This document shows, in pieces, positions 6,844-13,009 of a DNA stretch of 13,009 bases; position 1 is the stretch's first letter, and each line of letters begins with the position of its first letter. The notes beneath the pieces are model-generated. The model searched no databases. It was not told the DNA's origin and was given only the letters and a program-made list of their open reading frames with translations. The DNA comes from Chloroflexota bacterium (GTDB lineage: Bacteria > Chloroflexota > Dehalococcoidia > JACQGW01): positions 1 through 13,009 of the forward strand of contig JACQGW010000333.1 of the NCBI GenBank assembly GCA_016199325.1, in the 5' to 3' direction. The position numbers were made by a program, and so were the translations under genes.

Positions 6844-9006
6844 GTGAAGAAGACGTCCCGATGGCTGACCGTCCTCGTCTGCGTGGCTGTTGCGCTCGCC
6901 ACGCTCGTGCCCGTCGGGACGGAGGTCTCGATCGCTGCCGATCCGTCGCCGCCCAGCGGCCCCGGCGGCCCGGTCTCGCCGGCGATGGCCGACGTCACGG
7001 AGCTTCCAGTGATGCCTCAGGGCCCGGCGAGCGCGGCGCCGGACGTTCCGAGAGGCCGAGACGCCGACCCTGCAACTTACGCTCGGCTGAAGCGAGAGGC
7101 CGCCACTGGACTGCTGCCGATCACGCTGGACGGCATGGGCCAGAATCAGGACGACGATGCACCGGCGCCCCGCGCTCCCCAACGCATCGCCGCATTTGAC
7201 GCGATCGTGGATACGGGCCGCCTACCGCCGGATGGGGCCATCGCCGTCGGCGACTCCGAGGTGCTCGTCGCGGTCAATTCCTCGTACGCCATCTACAGCA
7301 AGAGCGGCGACACGCTCCGCGGCGCCACCAGCTTCAGCAGCATGTTCGCCGCAGCCGATCTCCCGTTCGGCACGAACATCTTCGACCCCCGCGCGGTCTT
7401 CGACCCGGCGTCGAGACGGTTCTTCCTGGTGATCGCGGCGAGGAACCAGGTCACGCTGGAGTCCTGGATTCTGCTCGGCATCTCCTCCTCATCCTCCGCG
7501 CGCGGATCCTGGTGCACCTATTCGCTGGACGGCTCGCTCAACGGCGACCGCGAGACTCCGTACTGGGCCGACTATCCGACGCTGGGGATCGACGATCGGT
7601 TCCTCTACCTGGGCATGAACATGTTCAATTGGAGCGGTCGCTCGCAGTACGCCAAGCTGCGCGTGCTCACTCTGTCACAGCTCGTCGAGTGCGATCAGGT
7701 GTCCTGGTGGGACTACTGGGAGATGAGCAACGCGGACGGCTCGACCGCGTACACCATCCAGCCTGCGGTCACCTTCGGGCGACCGGGAGTTGAATACTTC
7801 GTCAATAGCAACTCCAGATCGGGGTCGTTCCTCACCCTCTGGAAACTGGCAGGCTCCCTCGGCTCTCCGCTGACCCGACAGACCGTCTCGGTCAATCCGT
7901 ATTCCATTCCGCCCGACGCACGTCAATTCGGCACAACAACCCTGATTGACACCGGCGACGCGCGGCTCCTCAACGCCGTCTACGCCAACGGCTCACTCTG
8001 GACGGGCCACACGGTCAGCAAGAACTGGGGAAGCGGCAACGTCGCGGCGATCCGCTTCTATGAGCTGCGGCCGGAGAGCGGCGCCGTTCGTCAACAGAGC
8101 ACCTTCGGCGCAGACCAGTTGGACTACTACTACCCGGCCATCATGCCGGACAGCGCCGGGAACGTCACGATCGTCTTCAGCCGCTCCGGGCCCGACGACT
8201 ACGTCAGCCTGGGGTACACCGGACGCCTGGCCGGCGATCCCGTGAATAGCCTCCAACCGAGCGCACCACTCCGCTTCGGGGAGGACTGGTACGTCAAGCA
8301 GGATTCCGGCGGCGACAATCGGTGGGGCGATTATTCGGCCGTCGCGCTCGACGCCGACGGGAGGACCGTCTGGATCTTCGGCGCCTATGCCAGGAGTCGG
8401 GTCCAGGGCACAAGCTCCTGGGGCACGACGATCGGCGCGGTTGTGCCGGCAGCCGCGACCCAGACGCCGACTCCGACGCCGACCCCGACGAAAACCCCGA
8501 CCCCTACACAAACGCCGACCCCGACGAGAACGCCAACACCCATCGCGCGGCCGGTGACCACCACCATCACCTCCGGTGGAGCCACGTTACGCACGGAGAC
8601 CGGCACCGTCGAGGTCGACGTACCGGTCGACGCGTTGCCGACGGGTGTGCCGTCCCTCACGCTGGCCTATCGGCCGCAGCCGACGCCGGTCGCAACGCCC
8701 CCGCCGGGGAGAAAGCTCCTGCTCGCCTTCTCCATCGAGCCGTCCGTCGCCGTCACCTTCACCCGGGACGTCGCGATTCGGACGCGCCTCTCGCCGGACG
8801 ACCTGGCCGGCGTCGATCCCCGCACGCTGATCGTCCACCGGGTGCATGCCGACGGGACGTACGAATCGCTGGCGACGGCGTTCGATCCGGCGACGAGCAC
8901 GCTCAGGACGGGGGTCCGGAGCTTCAGCAATTTCGCCGTGACCGCCCGCTGGATCCGCATCGCGCTGCCGCGAGCGATCAAGACGAACCGCTCGGCGAGC
9001 TGGTAG
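6844..9006 (+). CDS. Secreted protein with propeller-like N-terminal region, TP-repeat linker and C-terminal beta domain
   Basis: The 720-residue product begins with a clear signal peptide: a basic start (KKTSR), a hydrophobic core LTVLVCVAVALATLVPV (about 8-24) and a likely cleavage near SIAADP (29-34). Residues about 115-535 are rich in beta-strand-like and aromatic segments (AVGDSEVLVAVNSSYAIYS, DPRAVFDPASRRFFLVI, YWADYPTLGIDDRFLYLG, WGDYSAVALDADGRTVWIFG), which suggests a beta-propeller-type fold; no catalytic motif is evident. A TPTPTPTPTK-type linker follows (about 540-566). The C-terminal module (571-705; GGATLRTETGTVEVDVPVDAL, later VRSFSNFAVTARW) resembles the ZU5-like beta domains of surface proteins. 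There is no C-terminal membrane anchor or sorting signal, so it is probably released or loosely wall-bound. GTG at 6844 is chosen for its AAAGGCGG ribosome site and ideal signal peptide; ATG at 6817 is in frame but has no such site. Function unknown. Confidence 0.8.
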   Translation: MKKTSRWLTVLVCVAVALATLVPVGTEVSIAADPSPPSGPGGPVSPAMADVTELPVMPQGPASAAPDVPRGRDADPATYARLKREAATGLLPITLDGMGQNQDDDAPAPRAPQRIAAFDAIVDTGRLPPDGAIAVGDSEVLVAVNSSYAIYSKSGDTLRGATSFSSMFAAADLPFGTNIFDPRAVFDPASRRFFLVIAARNQVTLESWILLGISSSSSARGSWCTYSLDGSLNGDRETPYWADYPTLGIDDRFLYLGMNMFNWSGRSQYAKLRVLTLSQLVECDQVSWWDYWEMSNADGSTAYTIQPAVTFGRPGVEYFVNSNSRSGSFLTLWKLAGSLGSPLTRQTVSVNPYSIPPDARQFGTTTLIDTGDARLLNAVYANGSLWTGHTVSKNWGSGNVAAIRFYELRPESGAVRQQSTFGADQLDYYYPAIMPDSAGNVTIVFSRSGPDDYVSLGYTGRLAGDPVNSLQPSAPLRFGEDWYVKQDSGGDNRWGDYSAVALDADGRTVWIFGAYARSRVQGTSSWGTTIGAVVPAAATQTPTPTPTPTKTPTPTQTPTPTRTPTPIARPVTTTITSGGATLRTETGTVEVDVPVDALPTGVPSLTLAYRPQPTPVATPPPGRKLLLAFSIEPSVAVTFTRDVAIRTRLSPDDLAGVDPRTLIVHRVHADGTYESLATAFDPATSTLRTGVRSFSNFAVTARWIRIALPRAIKTNRSASW

Positions 9007-9022
9007 GAGCCGAGCCCGGAAC

Positions 9023-9089
9023 GGGGTTTCTGGTTTCTGGTTTGGAGCTACGCTGACGCCCTCGAACCAGAAACCACAAACCAGAAACC
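9023..9089. terminator. TTTCTGG inverted repeat between convergent genes
   Basis: The left arm GGTTTCTGGTTTCTGGTTT (about 9025-9043) pairs with AAACCACAAACCAGAAACC (9071-9089) with one mismatch. The loop region includes a further AACCAG. It fills the gap between the secreted-protein gene (ends 9006) and the convergent gene ending at 9094, so a two-way terminator role is plausible. It is clearly related to the repeat at 11946-12024, so it may also be a dispersed element. Confidence 0.5.
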
Positions 9090-9093
9090 TTGC

Positions 9094-9540
9094 TCATCCG
9101 GCCGCCTCGCCCCTCTCGATGGCGACTGCGCACCGACCGCCGGTGAAGCGTTCGCGCATCGCTTCCCACCGCTGGAACTGCGCAGGGTTGGGCTGGCCCG
9201 TCTGTTTGTCGTAGAGGTTCACGAAGTAGGCTCGCAGCAGAGACTCCCCGTTCGGGCCGACGAGCCTGATGCTCAGGCTCTCCTGGCCCGGCACGTGGTC
9301 GCTGGGCTCGCGCACGAACGCGATCGACCGGATGGCGTCGAGCTGGGCGTGGATGTGCCAGCCGGCGGTCTCGACTGTCCACCAGCCGCCGCCGAAGCGC
9401 GGCGCGCTCCTGCCCATGAGCTCGGCGATCGACAGGTTATTGCCGGCTGTCACCGTGCAGACAATCCCGTCGGCTGCGAAGACCTCCGTGATCAACCGCT
9501 CGACCAGCGTCCGCGGCTCTGTGCGCTCCTCGACCGTCAT
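9094..9540 (-). CDS. Uncharacterised 148-residue protein (weak heme-utilisation ChuX/HutX resemblance)
   Basis: I do not firmly recognise this protein. It is soluble, with no signal peptide or membrane segment. The central block, GGWWTVETAGWHIHAQLDAI (51-70), then IAFVREPSDHVPGQESLSIRL and LLRAYFVNLYD, has a W..H.H...I..I.FV...SL.IR spacing. This is faintly like the repeat of ChuX/HutX/HemS heme-handling proteins, but that is a pattern impression only. It starts with ATG at 9540 behind a good GGAAGGTGG ribosome site. It lies 171 bases downstream of the 2H phosphoesterase gene on the same strand and could be the last gene of that transcript. An inverted repeat in the gap may separate them. Confidence 0.65.
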   Translation of the reverse strand: MTVEERTEPRTLVERLITEVFAADGIVCTVTAGNNLSIAELMGRSAPRFGGGWWTVETAGWHIHAQLDAIRSIAFVREPSDHVPGQESLSIRLVGPNGESLLRAYFVNLYDKQTGQPNPAQFQRWEAMRERFTGGRCAVAIERGEAAG

Positions 9541-9591
9541 CGTCCACCTTCCTCATGTGCATCTCGCGAAGCAGCGCGAGTCGTGGGGAAC

Positions 9592-9638
9592 GAGCTGTCA
9601 ACTCCGCTCAATCCGTTCCCCGAATCCGTTGACAGCTC
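9592..9638. repeat. 11-bp inverted repeat GAGCTGTCAAC / GTTGACAGCTC
   Basis: Perfect arms at 9592-9602 and 9628-9638 enclose 25 bases that contain the direct repeat AATCCGTT. A smaller hairpin, CTCGCG...CGCGAG, lies at about 9563-9580. Both are in the 171-base gap between two minus-strand genes; nothing else is visible there. The arm spells TTGACA on the minus strand, but no -10 box follows at the right spacing. Confidence 0.6.
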
Positions 9639-9711
9639 CTCCCCGGCCAATGCGGGCGCCCCTGGCTTGATGCTCGAAACCCGAAGACCCCGAACCCGTC
9701 TCTGCGGTTCG

Positions 9712-10386
9712 TTACGTCGCACTCCGAACCATGCGTGAGCGCGATCGCTCGTGCTCGGGCAGGCGCGGCCAGGGCGGGTCGTCCGGGTAGGGGTCTGCCT
9801 GCAGCGAGCCCGTTTCCAGCTCCACCAGCCAGGGACGGCGCCAGACCATATCCGGATCGCGTCGGGCAACCGAGACGTGGGTCGCCGCAAAATCGTACTG
9901 CGGCTGGGGTGACTCCAGCGCAAGCTCAGCGAGGATGAGGTCGCGCTCCTCCGGCGAGAGGCGCTGTCCCAGCGTGATGTGGGGGAGATAGTGCACCTGC
10001 TCGTGATCCATCGGCGCCAGCAGGTTCCGGTCAACCAGGTCCCGCAACGCCTCGACGAGGCGGCGCTGGAACGCCATCAGGCCCGGCGTCGGCTTGACGC
10101 GGAGATGGACGACGTAGATATCGTCGTGGCCGAAGTCGCCGACACCTTCGACGGAAACGGGAAACGCCCTGGTCTCTCGGCAGACCTCCCGGACTCGGAC
10201 GACGAGCGCCGCCTCATCGCCGGCCAGTTGAAAGGGTTGCTTTACCGTGCAATGCGGGACGGTTCTCGAGTAGAACACGCCGTCGTACCGCGCCCGGTAG
10301 CGATCGATCGCCGCCGCCTGCTCCCGCGGTGGCAGGAGGCCCAGGCCATAGCAAAGGGGGGATGAAGGAGCGATTTCAGTACTCAT
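9712..10386 (-). CDS. 2H phosphoesterase, 2'-5' RNA ligase family protein
   Basis: The 224-residue product carries the two H-x-T motifs that define 2H phosphoesterases: PHCTVKQPF with H45 and T47, and LPHITLGQ with H136 and T138. The region between them (FPVSVEGVGDFGHDDIYVVHL, 75-95) fits the two-lobed fold. Members act on 2',5' or cyclic phosphate links in RNA or nucleotides; which substrate is used here cannot be told from sequence. It appears cytosolic. After about residue 190 there is a proline/arginine-rich tail beyond the core fold. The ATG lies 4 bp after the stop of the upstream oxidoreductase gene, so the two are probably co-transcribed and translationally coupled, although no metabolic link between them is obvious. 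Confidence 0.85.
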   Translation of the reverse strand: MSTEIAPSSPLCYGLGLLPPREQAAAIDRYRARYDGVFYSRTVPHCTVKQPFQLAGDEAALVVRVREVCRETRAFPVSVEGVGDFGHDDIYVVHLRVKPTPGLMAFQRRLVEALRDLVDRNLLAPMDHEQVHYLPHITLGQRLSPEERDLILAELALESPQPQYDFAATHVSVARRDPDMVWRRPWLVELETGSLQADPYPDDPPWPRLPEHERSRSRMVRSAT

Positions 10387-10390
10387 CCCG

Positions 10391-11812
10391 CTAGGCGGTC
10401 TTCGCTTTGAGGTAGGCGTCGATGGCGGCGGCGGCTCGGCGGCCGGCGGCAGCGGCGGTCACGACGAGGTCGGGGCCGGTGGTGGCGTCGCCGGCGGCGT
10501 AGACGCCGGGGAGGTTCGTCGCACCGGTCTCGGGGTCCACGACGACAGCGCCGTCCGCCCGGCGGGCCAGATCGGGCGCTGCCTCGCCCAGCTCGCGATC
10601 CACCCGGTAGCCGGCGGCGACGACGACGGTGTTGGCCGGCACGGCAAAGCTGGAATCGGGCACCGGCACGACGCTCCGGCGGCCCCGCGCATCCGGCTCG
10701 CTCAGCGCCATCCGGGTGCATTCGACGCCGACGACGGCGCCGTTCTCGCCAAGAAAGCGCAGGGGCGCCGCCAGGAACTCGAACCGCACACCCTCGTCGC
10801 GGGCGTAGCTGCGCTCTTCGGTCCGGCCGGGCATCTCCGCCTCGGTCCGGCGGTAGAGGCAGAGGACCTCGGCGGCGCCGAGGCGCACGGCCGAGCGACA
10901 GCAGTCCATCGCCGTGTCGCCGCCCCCGATCACGACGACCCGCTCGCCGACCGCCGGCCGTGCCTGCATCGCCGGCGGCAGGTCGTCCGGCGGCAGATTG
11001 GCCCGGACGAGGAAATCGGTCGCCGTCCAGACGCCGGCCAGGTCTTCGCCGGGCACGCCAAGCCGAACCGGCGCGCTGGCGCCGACGGCCAGCACGACGG
11101 CGTCGAACCCTTCGGCCCGCAGCGCCGCCAGACCGCCGCCGCCATCGATCCGCCGATCGCCGACGAACCCGACGCCGGCCTTTTCGAGTCGGACGACGAT
11201 CGCCGTCACGAGCGACTTCGGCAGCTTGAAGGTCGGGATACCGTAGCGGAGAACCCCGCCGGCCGCCGGCCAGGCGTCGAAGACGACGACGCGGTGCCCT
11301 GTCCGCCGGAGATCCTCGGCGGCGGCGATGCCGGCCGGTCCGGCGCCGACCACCGCCACGGACCGGCCGCTCGGAGCTGCCACCGCCATCGGCGGCAAGC
11401 CCTGGGCAGCCCGCTGGGCGTCGGTGACAAATCGCTCGATCTTGCCGATCCGGACGGGCGCGCCCCGCTTGCCGAGCACGCACGACCCCTCGCAGAGCCG
11501 CTCCTGCGGACAGACCCGCGAGCAGACGTCGGGCATCGGGCTGGTGAGGCGGAATCGCTCGGCAGCGCCGATCGTGTCGCCCGTTTCCAGGAGACCGATG
11601 GCGCCGGGGATGTCGTTGTGGAGCGGGCAGGCCTGCTGGCAGGGGGCTGCCGGGCAGAAGATGCATCGGTTGGCTTCGGCCAGGGCTTGCTGGAGGGTGA
11701 ACCCGAGGCAGACTTCGTCCCAGTTCTGCCGCCGAACGGCCGGGTCCTGCAGGGGGGCGTGCTGCTCGGGGAGCCGCATGCGGGTCTTGCGATCAATGAC
11801 CGCCTTCGTCAC
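10391..11812 (-). CDS. gltD: Glutamate synthase small-subunit-type Fe-S/FAD NAD(P)H oxidoreductase (GltD-like)
   Basis: The 473-residue protein has the GltD layout. Eight N-terminal cysteines are in two clusters (C50, C53, C58, C62 and C97, C101, C107, C111) for two [4Fe-4S] centres. An FAD-binding Rossmann motif VVGAGPAGIAAAE (154-166) follows, then a second nucleotide site VVVIGGGDTAMDC (292-304) for NAD(P)H, and a C-terminal GVYAAGDATTGPDLV (436-450) FAD motif. Such subunits pass electrons from NADPH to a partner: the GltB large subunit in glutamate synthase, or others in NfnB and related enzymes. No gltB or nfnA-like gene is in the window, so its partner is unknown and the gltD name is by family only. 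The GTG start at 11812 has an ideal GGAGG site six bases away; the next ATG (11779) is less likely. A strong promoter lies about 100 bases upstream. Confidence 0.9.
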   Translation of the reverse strand: MTKAVIDRKTRMRLPEQHAPLQDPAVRRQNWDEVCLGFTLQQALAEANRCIFCPAAPCQQACPLHNDIPGAIGLLETGDTIGAAERFRLTSPMPDVCSRVCPQERLCEGSCVLGKRGAPVRIGKIERFVTDAQRAAQGLPPMAVAAPSGRSVAVVGAGPAGIAAAEDLRRTGHRVVVFDAWPAAGGVLRYGIPTFKLPKSLVTAIVVRLEKAGVGFVGDRRIDGGGGLAALRAEGFDAVVLAVGASAPVRLGVPGEDLAGVWTATDFLVRANLPPDDLPPAMQARPAVGERVVVIGGGDTAMDCCRSAVRLGAAEVLCLYRRTEAEMPGRTEERSYARDEGVRFEFLAAPLRFLGENGAVVGVECTRMALSEPDARGRRSVVPVPDSSFAVPANTVVVAAGYRVDRELGEAAPDLARRADGAVVVDPETGATNLPGVYAAGDATTGPDLVVTAAAAGRRAAAAIDAYLKAKTA

Positions 11813-11911
11813 AGTCGTCCTCCATCACGACGAACAGGCTTCGTCGAGATTTGGAACCGGGGCCGGCGCCCGCGAGGAATGCGGAGGGCGCGGCCCTGCT
11901 CATCCGGTAGC

Positions 11912-11939
11912 ATTATACTCGAACTGGCCGATAGGACAA
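11912..11939 (-). promoter_or_regulatory. Predicted sigma-70-type promoter for the oxidoreductase-phosphoesterase pair
   Basis: On the minus strand there is TTGTCC (11934-11939), a 16-base spacer and a perfect TATAAT (11912-11917). Transcription would start near 11905, giving a leader of about 93 bases before the GTG at 11812. It sits just beyond the inverted repeat that follows secF. Confidence 0.65.
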
Positions 11940-11945
11940 CTTTCC

Positions 11946-12024
11946 GGGGTTTCTGGTTTGGGGTTTCTGGTTTCTGGTTGAGAGGGGACGAACCAGAAAC
12001 CAGAAACCCCAAACCAGAAACCCC
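11946..12024. terminator. Perfect 34-bp inverted repeat after secF
   Basis: The left arm (11946-11979) and right arm (11991-12024) are exact reverse complements, 34 bases each, with an 11-base loop. They are built from TTTCTGG units (GGGGTTTCTGGTTT and so on). The right arm ends 8 bases from the secF stop, so transcripts leaving secF would form a very stable hairpin. A terminator role is likely from position, but there is no T run. Relatedness to 9023-9089 points to a dispersed repeat family. Confidence 0.65.
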
Positions 12025-12032
12025 AGACCCGT

Positions 12033-12995
12033 CTACCGCGCTGCGAGCGCCGTCCGATTCCCGAGGCCGAGGCGGGCCCGGAGCCGGCGGAAATCGCCGA
12101 CCTCCCAGGCGACGAGGAGCTGGCTGGCGTTGAAGATCGAGCTGTAGGTGCCGGAGGTGATGCCGACCAGCAGCACGAGCACGAAGTTCCGGATGGTCAC
12201 GCCGCCGAACAGGTAGAGGACGAGCAGCGCCAGCAGCGTCGTCAGCGACGTCGTCAACGAGCGACCGAGCGTCTGCATGATGCTGTGGTTGACCGTCGCG
12301 CCGAAGTCGCCGTAGCCGCGGCGCAGGTTCTCCCGGATCCGGTCGAAGACGACGATCGTGTCGTGGACGCTGAAGCCGATGACCGTTAGCAGGGCGGTGA
12401 TGAACATCGCATCCACTTCGAGCCCGAAGACCTTGCCGAAGATCGAGTACAGCCCGACGACGAGCAGGATGACGTGCAGGAGGGCGGCGATGGCGCAGGT
12501 GCCGTACCGGAACGGGTGGGGCACCTGCCGGAACGCCCAGGCCAGGTAGAGCAAGATGCCGATAGACGCCGCGGCAACGGCGATCGACGCGTTCTTCACC
12601 GTCTCCGTCGCGACGACCGGCGAGACGGTGTCATAGCCGAGCACCTCGACCTTGCCGAGCTTCTGGCCGAGCGCCTGGACGATCTGATCCTTCTCCGCCG
12701 GCTTCGTCACCGTGCCGGTGGCGTCTTTCTCCTCGGGCGCCAGGAGCCGCGTGCGGATGAGGTAACCGTCCCCGCTCCGCTGAATGACCGCCTCATGCAG
12801 CCCGAGATTTGCGAGCTCCTCGCGGAGCGCCGCCTGCGTCATCGGCTGCTCGAAGCCGAGGTTCAGGACGGAGCCGGACGTGAAGTCGATCCCCAGCCGG
12901 AGCCCCGGCGGGAGCGCCAGCGACAGCAGCCCCGGCAGAATGATCAGCGCCGAGAGCAAGAAGTACCAGTAGCGTTTGCCGACAAAATCGATCAT
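12033..12995 (-). CDS. secF: Protein translocase subunit SecF
   Basis: SecF works with SecD in the cytoplasmic membrane. It uses the proton gradient to help pull proteins out of the SecYEG channel. The 320-residue product has a first membrane helix (about 9-29), the GIDFTSGSVL motif (35-44; usually GIDFTGG), an extracytoplasmic domain (about 45-133) and five further helices. The SecF/SecD signature GFSVHDTIVVFDRIREN spans 207-223. The last helices cover about 246-290, ending with SSIFNASQLLVAW. Length and motifs are normal. The ATG at 12995 has a GGAGGG site 4 bases away. secD would be expected immediately upstream, beyond the right edge of the window. Confidence 0.96.
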   Translation of the reverse strand: MIDFVGKRYWYFLLSALIILPGLLSLALPPGLRLGIDFTSGSVLNLGFEQPMTQAALREELANLGLHEAVIQRSGDGYLIRTRLLAPEEKDATGTVTKPAEKDQIVQALGQKLGKVEVLGYDTVSPVVATETVKNASIAVAAASIGILLYLAWAFRQVPHPFRYGTCAIAALLHVILLVVGLYSIFGKVFGLEVDAMFITALLTVIGFSVHDTIVVFDRIRENLRRGYGDFGATVNHSIMQTLGRSLTTSLTTLLALLVLYLFGGVTIRNFVLVLLVGITSGTYSSIFNASQLLVAWEVGDFRRLRARLGLGNRTALAAR

Positions 12996-13009
12996 CGTCC
13001 CTCCAGGGG

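Noticed and set aside
9573..9601. Minus-strand TTGACA at 9596-9601 as a promoter for the 148-residue protein gene
   Set aside because: The hexamer at the right spacing is CGCGCT, not a -10 box; the TTGACA is part of an inverted repeat.
10383..11666. Long minus-strand frame of 427 codons overlapping the GltD-like gene
   Set aside because: Arg/Gly/Pro-rich shadow translation in another frame of a GC-rich gene; the GltD frame has all expected motifs.

Overview
The window is GC-rich bacterial chromosomal DNA. The proline/threonine-rich linker of its secreted protein, the CopG/BrnA-type and DUF433-type antitoxin relatives and the many extragenic palindromes would fit Chloroflexota (possibly a Thermomicrobia-like lineage). 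This is an inference from general character; no rRNA or other taxonomic marker is present.

Left part (1-5057, all minus strand): a restriction-modification-like operon in the order hsdR, hsdS, DUF559 nuclease-like gene, tightly packed (3-bp gap, then a 1-base TGATG overlap). No hsdM methyltransferase gene is in the window. A family of CCCCCTTCCCT/AGGGAAGGGGG palindromes occurs five times in the first 760 bases. Three copies lie inside hsdS as an in-frame 72-bp tandem repeat that gives the protein an unusual C-terminal tail.

Middle (5058-6843): accessory DNA with two related intergenic cassettes (about 5165-5411 and 6424-6623). Each has a GTCCCGG...TTAA...CCGGGAC palindrome between outward-facing promoter elements. 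Leftward promoters serve hsdR and a DUF433-like antitoxin gene. The rightward elements face a CopG-type antitoxin that has lost its start codon and a gene for a secreted protein. The secreted protein's leader also contains a 100-bp nested palindrome.

Right part (6844-13009): a 720-residue secreted protein with a TP-repeat linker (plus strand). Then, on the minus strand, come a small uncharacterised protein, a 2H phosphoesterase (2'-5' RNA ligase family), a lone glutamate-synthase-small-subunit-type Fe-S/FAD oxidoreductase and secF. The oxidoreductase and phosphoesterase genes are 4 bp apart and are probably co-transcribed from a good promoter at 11912-11939. TTTCTGG-based inverted repeats follow secF (perfect 34-bp arms) and lie between the convergent genes at 9006/9094; they may act as terminators or be mobile repeats. 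secD would be expected just beyond the right edge.
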